Assembly: GCF_030867095.1 (NCBI RefSeq)
Contig: NC_081828.1
Coordinates: 208,202,978 to 208,266,977 of the forward strand
Length of the DNA stretch: 64,000 bases
DNA from: Alligator mississippiensis
Lineage: Eukaryota > Chordata > Crocodylia > Alligatoridae
Reading direction: 5' to 3'
The translations under genes were made by a program, and so were the position numbers. Shown piece after piece: positions 1 to 12,290 of the stretch. The stretch's first letter is position 1; every line of letters begins with the position of its first letter. The notes under the pieces were generated by a model. It was not told the origin of the DNA. It saw only the letters and a program-made list of their open reading frames with translations, and did not search any database.

Positions 1-215
1 CTAGGGAAGTCAAACCAAAGGATCCAAAAGAGCTCACTGGAAGTTGAATTAGGTCGGTCTTGGTGTGGATCTGTGGCTAGGACCTTGATGTGGGAGTAAG
101 GAACTTGGGCTTTATTTGTTGCTGTGACACTGAATTGTTCTGTGACCTCAAGTTATTTCACTTCTCTTTGCCTTATTTTCTACGTATATAAAATAGGGTT
201 GAGTGTCTTCCCTTA
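1..215 (+). repeat. MIR-type SINE remnant
   Basis: From about 60 the sequence follows the MIR core and tail order: a tgtgacctcaagttatttcac segment, then a pyrimidine stretch, then tataaaatagg. This is the hallmark of tRNA-derived MIR/CORE SINEs found across amniotes. The copy is old and decayed. The first 60 bases are unassigned. Confidence 0.5.
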
Positions 216-639
216 ATAGATCTAAGACTTCTTGACAAATGAACGGTGCTAAAAAAAACAGGAGCTGAGTAAGCAACAGAGCTGGAACTCTCCCCACAAC
301 AAACCTTCGACGAGATGGGAACCATGAGCAAGAGGGTCGGGCAAAGCAATGCTTTCATGTTCTGTGCTCATGCGATACCTCTTGTTCCTCTTTGCAGGCT
401 CGCTGTTAGTGGGTTGTGATGAGAGGGGCTGGTTTGGGGTTTTTTTGTATTTGTAGAGCATTAAACATAACTGAGAAACAATTAAAAGTGTTTCCTCTTA
501 ATAACTTGACCCGGCAAGTTCAACACATGGACATTTCCTTTTCAAAGTGGTTCTTGCTTTTTCAGGCTTAGAATAACAGGCTTCTGCTGAACCTGGTGGA
601 ATATTTATTTATTAGCTTGTTTCTGTAATCATCACGGTA
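216..639. other. no recognised feature
   Basis: AT-rich intergenic DNA. I see no splice-bounded coding frame, RNA gene or clear repeat. The short open frames here show no conserved motif. Confidence 0.5.
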
Positions 640-975
640 GGCTCTGAGCACTTGCCAAGCACATATGGATTTTTCCTTTCAGCATCCTCTGAGGTAGCAA
701 AGTATTATGGACCCAGATTCTCCAAGGTGTCTAGGTGCCTTACTCCAATAATTTCAATGGGAATTAGGCACCTGGGAGTTAGACTCTTTAAATACCTTTG
801 AGGATCTGAGTTGCTTCTATTTTATAGCTGGGGGAGAGGTAATAATGTGCAGAAGGGTTTGGTGGCTTGTCCAAGGTCCTGCAGAAAGTCTGTAGCAGAG
901 CACAGATCTCGGACCCCAGAGCAATGCTTTTGCCACCTGACCATCATCCCTGTCTTGGGACTCGGTTTCACCTTG
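640..975 (-). repeat. MIR-type SINE remnant
   Basis: Between about 820 and 970 the sequence reads as the reverse complement of a MIR: a purine-rich stretch, then gtggcttgtccaaggtcctg, then gtctgtagcagagc and the gttcgaatc-like box in decayed form. The upstream part (640-800) resembles the amniote-specific extension often joined to it. Confidence 0.6.
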
Positions 976-3900
976 TGATGTGGATTTTGAAATGCTTGTA
1001 CACTCTCTCTCTTGTTTACGGTATACTTCTTTATCGTTGTTTCTTTGAGATCTGAAACTCAGATCATTGCAATGGTTTTATTTTAACCACAGTGGATTAA
1101 GTGTTGGGTCCCTTTGCGCTGCTGCACTGTGCACCTAGCACTCAATGACAGGTACCAATGCCTTTACTGGCCATTGGGCCACTGAGTATTTATTTGCCTC
1201 TAAAATAAACAGTGATCAGTGGCAGGTGAAAAGTGGCAGGGGGAAAAAGGCCAGGAGAGAAGCAGAGGGGCTGCAGGGATAAGTAGCTAAGCTTCTGAGG
1301 AAGCTGGAGGAGGACTAGTTAGGTTGGGGAACTGGAGTGATGAGACAAGCGGGGTAGCTGCATGGCTGGTGGCCTGTAGCTAGAGAAGTCAGTGAATCGA
1401 TAGCGGAGTTGGAGTCAGGCATAAGGGGGAAGGGAAGGACGGAGCTCTGAAACATCGAGTTCTTTAGCACTGAATCCTTTTCATCCCTGAACAAACCCTG
1501 ACTAAAGGGTTAACAGTGAAACTTAAGTAAATAGACAAGGATGTGACCAAATTCACCAGAAACCTACCAGCTGGTAAAGCATGAGGCTGCTCCAAAATCC
1601 AGGAGGAGGCCATTCTACAAGCCCTCCCTCTGCCATTAGCCAGAGGGGCATGGCAGGGCTTGTGAGCATGTGTCTGTGTGCTCCTCTGACTGGCGGTGCA
1701 GCCACTTCTGCATAAAACACTCGCACACCTAATCCTAGCACCCACACAATAGCAAATGACCCGAGTAGGAATAATCTACCTAATACAGGCTCATTGCTCA
1801 TCAGTGCACAGTAATGCAATAACGCAGCATTCACAGGCTTAATGTGCCTGCCTTGCACCATTTATCCTATGGGCCCACACGTGGTCCCAAACATTTATTA
1901 TCTGCTGCTAATGGGAATGGAATGCATCGCACGGGCTCTGAGCCCTTTGCCTTCTGGGTAGTCTAAGAAAGGACGTTTTCCTGGTGAGAGCCTTTATGAG
2001 AGCAGTGCAAGAAGCATTGCATCTCTACTCCATTGGGCATTCGCAGGCATGCTTCTCATGTCCTAAACGCTGCAATCTGGGACAAAGGGCAGTAATGTGG
2101 GACAGCCTCTAAAAATACACCATTCACATACTCCAGGCTGTGTTTTATTGGTCCCTCTTCACATGTCTCAGGTACGTGGGGACTCAGGAGACTGCAGATA
2201 TGTCTAGAGAAGGGAAAACCTCAGGGCAGCCAAGATGCCTGCCAAATGCTTTGGTTGGGGTGAGGGTGGGGTGTGGAAAGGTTTGGCTTTTTTCCCTGCT
2301 TCAAGTCCAATTGCCGGGGTTTGACAAGCACACAGATTTCAAAGAGGAACTCTCTATTCCACCCTCCATTTTTTGGCAGTGATGGGGTTAAGCTGCAAAC
2401 AATTCAGTAGCTCCCGATGTAGCTTTTCAAGGAAAAATGAGAGTGTAAGGCAGCAAGAGGTAGCAGCGGAGGGGCCCCTGAGGAGGGAGGAAAGTGGCAG
2501 GGCTTTGACTTTCTTCTGTTGTAGCCCATAACATGCACTTTTGAGAACCAACCTTAGATTCTCAAGGGCTGTGCAATGTAAACACCAGCTAAGGGATTCG
2601 AGGCAGGTAAATGTTGATAACCCATTTTGCAGATGTGGGCAATACATCCGAGACTATGCAGCATCTTCTGTAGGCAGAGCAAACATTACAACCCAAAATC
2701 AGTGCTGACCTACCAGCCCTGAACTCCTGGTAAGTTCAGCCACTGGGTAAATGTCCTGATAGGAGGGGAGTCCCTGATAGGTAAAGAGTACCACCAGGTA
2801 AAGGCCCTGATAGACCCTGCCTTCTGTCACCCCTGTCAACCCTTGCTGGAGTCTCTGGCAGAAGCATTATTGTGTTCCTGGCCCTGACTATTCCTAGCTA
2901 CTGCCACAACCTTGGGTAGGGGGTGGGGGGGCACTGGCAGCTGCACCCGCTAGCGCAGCCCCTGAGGCTGCTCCAACTTGCACTTGAGTCCAAGCAGGCC
3001 CCTGGCATAGGGAAGGCACAGGTGGCATAAAGCTACTTTGTCTTTACACCCTTATGCCAGCTGCTGCACAAAACAAAGCTCAGTGACAGTCACTAATTCA
3101 GTCTACTTTATGACTCTTGGCCCCAAACTCAGTCCAACATAATGCACTGGTTATCATTAAGGGAAGAAAAAATCTGCTCTGTTTTTATCCTTTCTTCCTT
3201 CATCATCCATCTCATTTATATAACAGGCATGTAGACAACTCCTGTGTTAATGCAACGGTCTGGCAAAAGGACCACTACCACTGTTACTAATATTTTGCAT
3301 TTCTATCCAGACTTCCATCTAAGCATCTCACAGTGCTCGTTGGGACACTAATTAATCAGCTCAAAGCTGTTAAGGCCAGAAGAGAGTATAATGATCATCA
3401 CGATAAAGAATACCATCAAAAGATTCCAGTATTGTGTCCAACAACTGTAGCTGAGTTACAGACTAACTTCAGAGAGACACACTGTCAGATTCAAGGACCC
3501 CAAGTGGAAGAGAGCTTAGCATGCCACTTGCTAAACTGTTCAGATGGTTAATGACTGTTAAACATGTACCTCTTATTTGGAGCTTTGCTGACTTCAGTTC
3601 CAACCATTGGATCTTGTAACATTTTATCTGTTAGGCTAAACACCCTTTTAATGGTGCATTAATTAATTGTCACTGCAATCCTGCCAGGTTGGGAAGTAGT
3701 GATAGTTCCATTTTACAGCAGGGGAGAAAGAAGGCTTGAGGTAAAGGTTAAAAACAATGAAAATCCAAAGACTTTGAGGCTGTTTTAAGATCGTGAACTT
3801 TATGTCTGCATTTAGACACCTACATTATTGGCCTTCTTTAAAATTATTTTTCAAAAGCATTAGGCATTGAGGAGCTCCTACTGCAGTCAGTGGCACAAAT

Positions 3901-4838
3901 TCACACACAAAATCCATCTCAGGGCTGTGACTGCATCCCAGCTCAGTCATTCAGGGGAAATTAAACTCTGGAATTTCATCACCAAAAATCATAATCAGAG
4001 GTTTGGCTACTCCGTTTTAAAAATAAGGAATCTCAATAAAGAAAATATATGACTGGGACCTCAATTGTAAGGTGGAAATTGGACATTATATCCTAGTTTT
4101 GTTTCTTTGTGTTTTTTAATTCAGCCTTTAATGAAATACACCGATGACCAATGACACATCTTCACTGCAGTTATGACTCTTCCTAATTCCTCTCTTGCCC
4201 CTACATAAAGACCTCCAATCTGAGTTTGGTGGTGCTTGTTGGCATGACAGGGGTGTGAGCTGGAACCACTTTTCATTTTTACTTGTGTTGGTAACCTGCG
4301 TGCTTTGCTATGTGGATGTAAACTAAACCACTCCAATCTTCCAATGCCTCTCCCAGTTGTCCAAAAGGACAGACAAGTTTTTCCATAATTCACAGGGAAA
4401 GAATCATAGAGTGTGTCAGCTTACTGCAGTGCTATGAACTATGGGATATACCCCCAGAAGCCCTGTGACGTATAGTATATGGTTGAGTGCAGCACCAGTG
4501 AGGACAAACTAACTCAGGCATGGCTTTATGGTGAAGCCACTCGCACCTTGGATAATATGACCAAGGTGCTCAGAGCCAGGGGCCAATGGCCAGGCATGGC
4601 TCTTCAGAGAAGACACAGTGTAAAGGACAAAAAGGAGGCCTAGGAAGTCTGGGGTTGTCACAAACTAAGCAGTTTTCTGTCTGAAGACTAGAAGGCTTTG
4701 CTTTAAACATTTTCTTGGCCCTTCCAACTTTACTTCTTTACTTTTTAGTTTGGAAGCTAAGAGAAGTGACTAAAGATTTTTCTTATATGAATTAGGGGGC
4801 CTCAACCTTGCAAATACTGGTTGCGCCTACGTGAGACA
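976..4838. other. upstream intergenic block, nothing coding
   Basis: About 3.9 kb with no supported exon. A decayed MIR-like stretch (minus) lies near 3625-3745. Around 2740-2830 the phrase ccctgatag recurs three times at short spacing. Open frames of 60-100 codons here have no family resemblance and no codon bias. Confidence 0.5.
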
Positions 4839-5259
4839 TTTACTGCAGAGTAGACTAATTAACTCTGTAGTAAACACGGTGTGTCTACACATTATTAGGC
4901 TGGAGTAAAGTCATTAATAAGTACTATTCTGCTGCTGAGTTTTTTACCCCACAGCAGCATGTGTGTTGATGCTGTCCCAGTGGGCTGGGGCATGAGGGTG
5001 CTTCAGTGCAGGGGCTCCCAGCCATCCTCATGCCCCAGCCAGCCCCTCCACAGCACTTTGAGCTGGGTGGAGCAGTCCTGGGCTGATAGGTAGACCCTAG
5101 ACCCTTGGGGCCCCCTGCTAGTTGGGACTGCTCTGACCTGGCTGAACATCCTGTGATCCTGGGTGCATGTTCAAATGGCACATCTGGGAACAGTAAACTC
5201 CCGAGCAGTAAACTCCAGAGTTTACTGTTTCACATTAACTGCATGTGTAGATGCGCCCA
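4839..5259 (+). repeat. palindromic MITE, family A copy 1
   Basis: A 36-bp imperfect palindrome (4839-4874, tttact...agtaaa) is followed by gtgtctacacat. The right end reads gcatgtgtagatgcgccca (to 5259), the inverted counterpart. The interior aligns in the same order with the copy at 29374-29777 (taggtagacc...ggggccccctgc versus ggctgacc...gggccctctgcc). Non-autonomous, no coding capacity. The exact left end and target duplication were not resolved. Confidence 0.65.
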
Positions 5260-5755
5260 CTGTGTACTATGGAGCTTGCTACTTGATGGCCCCACTGCAG
5301 TCCAGCAATTAAGGGCAAAGTTGTTTTACAGTAATGTGAGTGGGTCAACACACACTCAAAATAGAAAACAGCAAACCTAACCAAAAGTATGTGCAAGCTC
5401 AGGCCCTAGTTTAGAGCTGCTTCTAGTATAAAAATCCCATGATAATCAACTGGAGTTGTGCATATGGAGATGCAATAGCACTGAATTTGGGGAAAATTTG
5501 GGTAAGGGTTTCACAGGTATTGAGTCCTTGCTCAACTGAAGCCAAAGGTTAAAATTCCTTTGACTTCCATGAGAACAAGGAGACGCCAATGCTGAGAGTT
5601 TTTAAAATCCTATTAGTAGAGTATTAGCTGTACATATTTAGCCATCTTCTGCTACCATTTTAAATTCCTCATGTATGTACAGGTTTAGAGTTCTTTGGCA
5701 AACCCCTTTTTCCATTGGTTTATAATTTGGGCATAGCTATCAAGTGTATTCATAC
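5260..5755. other. no recognised feature
   Basis: AT-rich spacer between the MITE and the CR1 fragment. No gene or clear repeat seen. Confidence 0.45.
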
Positions 5756-7007
5756 AACCAACCTGTCAGACCAACCTGGTGGCCTTCTATGACCAGGTCA
5801 CAAAATCCTTAGACGCAGAGGCAGCAGTGGACGTAGTCTTTCTGGACTTCAGGAAGGCCTTCAACACTGTCTCTCACCCCATTCTCATTAAAAAACTAGG
5901 GGACTGCGGCGTCGACACCTACACAGTCAAGTGGGTCACTAACTGGCTGGAGGGCTGCACCCAGAGAGTGGTGGTGGATGGGTCATTTTCAATCTGGAGG
6001 GATGTGGGCAGTGGGGTCCCCCAGGGCTCGGTCCTTGGACCCGCACTGCTCAAAATCTTCATCAGTGACTTGGACGAGGGGGTAAAAAGCACCCTATTCA
6101 AATTTGCTGACGACACTAAGATGTGGGGGGATGTGAGCACGCTAGAAGGGAGGAATAGGCTGCAATTGGACCTGGACAGGTTACAGGGGTGGGCAGATGA
6201 GAACAGGATGGGTTTCAACACTGACAAGTGCAAGGTGCTGCACCTGGGGAGGAAGAACCAGCAGCATACCTACAGGCTGGGGAACTCCCTTCTAGTCAGT
6301 GCAGAGGCAGAAAAGGATCTTGGAGTCATTATTGATGCCAAAACGAACATGGGCCGTCAGTGTGGGGATGCGGTCAGGAAGGCTAACCACACCTTGTCAT
6401 GCATCTACAGGTGCACCTCAAGCAGGTCCAAGGAGGTGATCCTCCCCCTCTATGCGACACTGGTCAGGCCGCAGTTGGAGTACTGCATCCAGTTCTGGGC
6501 GCCGCACTTCAGGAGGGATGTGGACAACATGGAGAGGGTCCAGAGGAGGGCCATCCACATGATCAGGGGACAGCAGGGCAGGCCCTACGAGGAGAGGCTA
6601 CGGGACCTGAACCTGTTCAGCCTCCACAAGAGAAGGCTGAGGGGGGATCTAGTGGCCTGTTACAAACTACTCAGAGGGGACCAGCAGGCATTGGGGGGAG
6701 TCCCTGTTCCCCCGAGCACTACCAGGAGTGACTAGAAATAACGGTCACAAGCTGGCAGGGGGTAGATTCAGACTAGATATCAGGAGTCGCTACTTCACTG
6801 TCAGGGTGGCTAGGATCTGGAACCAACTTCCAAGTGAAGTGGTGCCGGCTCCTACCCTGGGGGTCTTTAAGAGGAGGCTGGATGAACACCTTGCTGGGGT
6901 CGTTTGACCCCAGTACTTTTTCCTGCCATGGCAGGGGGTCAGACTTGATGATCTGCTCAGGTCCCTTCCGACCCTACCAGCTATGAAACTATGAAACTAT
7001 GAAACTT
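5756..7007 (+). mobile_element. CR1 non-LTR retrotransposon, 5'-truncated
   Basis: The fragment starts inside the reverse transcriptase domain and runs through the C terminus and 3' untranslated region to an octamer tail of ctatgaaa repeats (about 6981-7007). The long frame is on the plus strand and the 3' end is intact, so it is a typical 5'-truncated insertion. CR1 is a LINE clade dominant in crocodilians, turtles and birds. This copy is the youngest-looking CR1 of the four in the window. Confidence 0.93.
5779..6733 (+). pseudogene. CR1 ORF2 C-terminal reverse transcriptase remnant
   Basis: The frame of 318 codons holds the reverse transcriptase block VVFLDFRKAFNTVSH (first catalytic Asp in LDF present; the usual FDT reads FNT), the GVPQGSVLGP motif, and the catalytic FADDTK box around residues 110-116. 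The endonuclease half is missing through 5' truncation. A stop follows TTRSD at 6733, but the family C terminus continues in the +2 frame (RFRLDIRSRYFTVRVARIWN, about 6764 to the TGA near 6907). One indel near 6730-6740 therefore splits the frame. Cannot retrotranspose on its own. Confidence 0.88.
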
Positions 7008-9005
7008 TTTTTAAAAATTATGGCTGTGCACAAGAACCTCAAATGTTCCCTCTTTCAGACCTTCTTGTATGTTGGCTCAATAATATGGGAAGGGGTTAAT
7101 TACACTCGCCCCTTTTTATCCAGTTTGCATTGTTGTGCAATATATATTTTGAACCAGGTACAAAGAAGTTGAAGGGCATTTTTAGAATGATTTCTGATCA
7201 GGAACTGCAGTTGCGAAGGTTAACTTAGCGCAAGCTGCATCTAGCCAGAGTTTGCTGTCTGAGGGCCTCACTACCAACCTGTTGCAGGTAATGGGAGTTT
7301 TGCTTTATATTGACTCAGATGGTCAGAAGCTCCTTCTGATTTTTAAATGAGTAGTCTTACAACCTGGAATGAAACTATACTGAACTAAAACTTAAATCCA
7401 AGTTCAAGCAATTAAAGCAGAACTCTCTCCTTCTCAGCAGGTTCATGCTTCATACATAACACATTTTTTATTCCAGTAGAAATTGTTTTATTCCCCAAGC
7501 AAGTGACAGTTCCTAATTTCACATGGACTACAACTAAGTTCGAAGGTGTGAGATGGCAATGGAACTTTTTTGGGGTATGAACAACCAAAATACTGTTGTC
7601 ATGTCTTCACTGTTAATATGCCTGGGTCTGGGACCATATTGTCCCACATACCACACCCCCCCAAAAAAGACATGTACCTTATTTTGGGAAGGCAGAATGA
7701 AGAAAAAAACATTCTTCCAGAGTTATGACCACAGACACAGGGAAAGCTGCCTCACCTACCCTTTCCTGTTCGGGCAAAAGCTACAGTTTTAACCCTTTCA
7801 CAGCTGGATTGTCAGTGGCTCTTGGCTGCTTAAGCAAAAGCTGAAACTGTAGCTGCTGCTGAAGACTGGACTCCATGAGCAGATCTAGGATTTTGAAAAG
7901 CGCTAAAAACCATCTTCAGGGCTGTGAAACAGGAGAAGAAAGGCTATCTTAATTAATGGAACATCAAGACCATTAAGAAGGAGAGAGAATTGTTAACACC
8001 TGTTGAATGGAGAGCAATTAACAGAAATCAAGTAGATTATAATGAACCATGAAGTCAATTGACTCCTTCAGCCCTGCCTGAATAGAAATGCCACTGCTGC
8101 TATTCTGAGCAGATCACCTTTCCCACTTAGGACACGCACCGTAATTTTCAATGACTAGTTTTTGGGGGAAATGTGTTTGTGGTATGTGAGTAAAGATGGT
8201 ATTTTGCTGCTTTACTATATCAATGTGTATGCTAGAAAGATGGAGCATTATTACAACATTTGTAGTCCCAAAGCATAAAACAGTTTCAGCTGACTAAAGT
8301 TTACATACCTCAGTGTTTCTTGCTAGGATAAATAAATCAGTTAAAAATAAACCAAACCATGCAGTCCTCAATCTGGCAATTATAACTGCATGAGGAGATC
8401 TGGGATTCCCATTGATATCTGTGGGGTTCCACTTGGCAAAAGACTCCAACTAGATGGATTTAATTTTGGGAATTAAATATTTGTAAGCAAGGTGGGGTTT
8501 TGTTTGTGCGCTTGCTTGTTTTTTACTATTGGATTAGGAGAGGGAAAACAGTTTAAAATGAGCTGGTACTTTCACTATAAAGTCTTGATTAAAGCACTGC
8601 ACAATACTATCAACTCGATACCCCTAGACCTCTTTTGTATCAGGACTTTGGTAACCTCCAGAGAACGGCAGAAAATATAAAAATGTCCTGCTGCTGAGGT
8701 TAGTGACAATCTTGAGTGAATGTTAATTTTCTTAAGGAAACAAGTTGCAAGTTTAGAAAAGAGTTTATCTTTGTATGATGATACATGCTCAAATATGAAA
8801 CAGTGTAATAAAGCTGTACTGTGGTGTCTGCCTGACACACTGACTCTTGGGGTACTTCTCTAAGTGTGAAGCCAAAGAGGCTTGAATCTCCATTGGTTTG
8901 CACATTGCATTGTCATTGTGTAAAGTAAGATCAGTGCACAAAGTGCAAGGCAGTGAAGAAGGGAGTATATTTGGTGCTAACTGTATCTTGCAGGGGAGCC
9001 TGGGA
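7008..9005. other. intergenic block, nothing coding
   Basis: AT-rich DNA with no supported exon. I noted no strong repeat. Short open frames show no family motif. Confidence 0.45.
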
Positions 9006-9165
9006 CCCTGGAGGTTTGAGACTCATGGCAGTGTTGAGTGGTTGGAGCAGTGGATGGGGATTCAGGACCTCTGGTTCTATTTTTAACTTATTCAGTGGCA
9101 ATAAGTGACTCACCTAATCCCTCCTGGCCTCTTTTTTCTCACAAGTGGGTTGTGTAGCTTAACCG
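9006..9165 (+). repeat. MIR-type SINE remnant
   Basis: Order of segments matches MIR: a ggttggagcagtgg start, cctctggttct near the B-box side, then aagtgactcacctaatc and a pyrimidine-rich end. Heavily mutated. Confidence 0.5.
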
Positions 9166-10899
9166 ATGAATGTAGTTTGAGATCCTTATATGCAAAGAGC
9201 AAGCTTATGCCAGTTTCTGTGGGATTGTGCTTGAAGTGGCTGTATGTAAGAACGTGGTTGCCAGCGAGACTGTAAGATTGGATACAAGAGAACTGGTTCT
9301 CTGTGTGAGCTGCCCGTACGAGCGGCTTGTGTATTAGTCATGAATAGCTCCGACACATTTAAAAATGCAGGCTTGCAGTCATAGAGATTTGCTGCTTAAA
9401 GAGGACCTGGACTTGTAGGCTCATGTTGGTAAGCATTCAGGAATCCTGATATAGCTGCACCCCTTTTTGTGAATGCAGGTTTTGAATTGAGGTGAAAAGA
9501 AGAGAATGCTTCCAAGGCACCTCTGCAAACATGCTACCCCATGTAAGGAGATGCTGTTCCTAGTAGACTGGGAGATGTTCACTATCTAATAGCATATACT
9601 CCTGAGCTTGTTTCTCCCTCTGCAAGGCTCAAATATGCCAATGTGCCCTGCCAAACCCACTCAGCTGGACTCCTCGACCAGGGAATTAAAATGTGGTGGC
9701 ATCTCCAAAATACCAGCCCTTCACGGGCATCCAAATCAGATTTCCCTCAGAGTAAGTTGCGTAGATCTGCGACCCTACCTCCCCTTTCTGAGGTAAGGGG
9801 TTAAACAATTCATGATGCTGACAATAAATCATCATCGTGGAGATGCATGCAGAAGTTCATACCTCTCAGAACTGTTGTCCCAAACTGCTTCATTGCTGCA
9901 TACAGTTCATATTTTTAAAGCTTTTTTTTTTCACAACCGTAACAGCTAGAAGCTCACTTAAACAGCGAAGCTGTGCATTCGTAGAATAAGTTATTTTCAG
10001 GGACATGTTGGCATGACTTATGGGCATGTTCTGGTTGCTTCCGAGCACTGTGCTGTCTAGATATGATGGTGTATACTCTGTTTTCTTTGTAGAAATGGTA
10101 CATCTCATTTTAGCTAATTGTAGGTGGGGTGGCAGGGAAATGAAATATTGGACGATATTTTGCTGGTTTATGCATTCCTCCATCTCTTTCTCTGTCTCCC
10201 TCAAGTTTTTAAAAATGGGACATACTCCTTGATTTTGTAACCAATGTAGGCTTTGAGGCCACTTATCTGTTGTCACCCCTCCAACCCTCCAGCAACCGAG
10301 CGCTACTTTGTATTGCTCCCACAGGGGGCCAGGTCTCATCTCCTCAGAAGCTGCATTGCAAATAAGTCTCCAATTCCCTCATTCGTGGCCCATCTCCATG
10401 GCTCATTCAAGGGAGTTATTTACAATGATAAAAATCCATCACTGCTACCTCCTGATTAACCACGTTACATCTCCAAGATTAATAGTCCAAGCCTAGAAAC
10501 CACCACTGCTCCCCTTGTTCATTTTCTATGACAGATGCAGCCTTCTCCTAACTCTCTCTTCCTTATATTTCCTGATTTGGCCAGGTAGTAAACCTTACCA
10601 GGTAACCCCATCAACAACTCTGTCCCCTAGAAACATTTTTAGCATGTGCTGTCTGCTCTGCAGGAGTGTTTTCTTTCAAGAGCATTGTCTTTGCTTCTTG
10701 CACAGTGCTTCCATGAGCTTCATAAAGGTGCTTTCCATTTCATCCGTGCCAACTGCCCTGCCTTGACTGTAATGTTTCTGAAAGTTTATTTAAAAACACA
10801 ACTGCTTTACACTCTCAAGTGCATTCTGCTTTCCTAATCAAGTCACAAGGATTGCTTGTTTATATGAAGCTCCTTATTGCGTGTGTTGAATTAGTATCT
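9166..10899. other. intergenic block, nothing coding
   Basis: No exon recognised. An open frame of 149 codons on the minus strand (9890-10339) has no recognisable domain, and weaker overlapping frames occur on the other strand, so it is treated as chance. Confidence 0.45.
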
Positions 10900-10985
10900 T
10901 TACAGACTAGGATACTGTTGTGCCAGGTGCTGTACATGTAGAGAATAGCAGCATCGTTTATGCCCCAGGGAGAAAAGCTTTCCAA
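10900..10985 (+). repeat. amniote MIR-like tail repeat
   Basis: The segment gttgtgccaggtgctgtaca followed by tgccccaggga...aagctt follows the layout of a widespread amniote SINE-derived repeat (tgtgctaggcgctgtac ... tgccccaaagagctt). Related copies are near 18420, 48380 and 60300. Confidence 0.55.
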
Positions 10986-11030
10986 GACTGCCTCAGGGGT
11001 TTAGGTTGTAAACCTTTCCAAGACTGCCTC
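10978..11030 (+). repeat. 17-bp direct repeat, period 36
   Basis: ctttccaagactgcctc occurs at 10978-10994 and again at 11014-11030, a small local tandem duplication. Confidence 0.9.
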
Positions 11031-11639
11031 TGCAATCCAGTAAAAACAGGTGTATTTCTTTTTGGAACAAAATGCTCACATTTTTTTAAAGGAATGATTC
11101 ATAGTTACTCTTATCTCCTTCCATAGCAAAGAGAAATGATTTATAAATATTTTCAGCTTCACTCCCCACTGGATAAATTAATGAGCTGACCTGCACTTTG
11201 CTGCTCTCCATGCTAAGCCCTGTTGGCGTTCGGAGCGTGATGAAGCACTCCGTCTCCTCAGATCGCTCAGTGGGCTTATCAAACTGAAAACCTCAGGCAA
11301 GCTTGAACTTTGGCGTCTCCCTTTCCTCTGGTTCAAAACTTAGGAGCGGCTTAATGCTGTGCCATGGGATAGTGCCAAAGGATCCAAGAACAATTTGCTT
11401 CCTTGTGTCTGGTTCAGAACAGCGACTTCTAGGAGACTAAGGAAAGCTATGAAGGCGATTCCCAATTCCCTGCAGAACTCCTGCCCGCCGTCTTTGCCGG
11501 CTCTACTCCACCCTCAACCTTCTTACGACACGGTTAGCAAAAGTTAAAACGTCTTATTTCACGGTTAAAAAAAAAAAGTATAACGAGCCTAAAATACAGA
11601 AGTGACACTACACGATTTGGACTCTTTGCTCTGGGATCG
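11031..11639. other. promoter-distal spacer
   Basis: No gene seen. CpG content begins to rise from about 11220, before the dense island starts near 11640. Confidence 0.45.
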
Positions 11640-12171
11640 TACAGCACCAAACGCGCCGAGGTCCCGGTTCAGGATTAGGGGCTCCTAAGCAGCACCTCAA
11701 CACGGCGGTTCACAAGTCGGCAGGGACTGGATTTTCCGAAGCCTCTCGCCTCGCACGGAAATCAGGAGGCGTTTCGGCACGGGGCTGGGTCGCTGCAACA
11801 GAGGGGGACGGAGACGGACCGCCGTGCCCCTCGAACTCTCTGTGCGAGGTGTCCTTTCTGAACCCGGCCCTCGCCAGTGTACGGCTTCACGGCCTGGCAC
11901 CCCCTTTGCCACCTCTTCCCCACCCGGCTTGGGGTGGGCGCGGGTTCCCCCTCCTCCCTGCCCCTGCAGCTCTCTCCAGGGGGCTGCTCAGCCCCTCACC
12001 CTCTCCCCCCGTCAGCGGGGGCTCTGCCCCCTCAGCACCAGCCCAGGCCGCGGGCAGCTGCGGCCTCGCGCCTCCCGGCCCTGCGCACAGCCGGCCCCGC
12101 GCCCCTCCCCGGCTCCCTTTGTAGCAAACATCCGGGCTTCCCCCGCTGGCTCCGCTCCCGCTTCTCCCTTC

Positions 12172-12189
12172 TTTTTTTTTTTTTTTTTT
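12172..12189 (+). repeat. T18 homopolymer in promoter island
   Basis: Eighteen consecutive T in an otherwise GC-rich island. It is typical of nucleosome-depleting poly(dA:dT) tracts near promoters, but no function is shown. Confidence 0.85.
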
Positions 12190-12231
12190 CCTTCTTCCAA
12201 GAAGCCATTTTGGACGCCGTTCAGGCTTTTT

Positions 12232-12290
12232 TGTGTGTGTGTGTGTGTGTGCGTGTGCGTGTGTGGCGGCGGCGGCGGCGGCGGGGGCGG
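12232..12290 (+). repeat. GT microsatellite joined to GGC microsatellite
   Basis: A GT run of about 34 bases with GC interruptions passes directly into a GGC run of about 25 bases. It lies in the probable 5' leader or proximal promoter of ACVR2B. It creates low-complexity open frames (Cys-Val and Gly runs) that are not genes. Confidence 0.9.

Noticed and set aside
5919-6731. Other-frame and antisense open frames across the CR1 fragment
   Set aside because: They are shadows of the CR1 reverse transcriptase frame.
1-11640. 3' exons of an upstream neighbour such as XYLB (adjacent in human)
   Set aside because: I found no recognisable kinase-family coding segment or splice-bounded exon. Synteny alone is not enough to call one.
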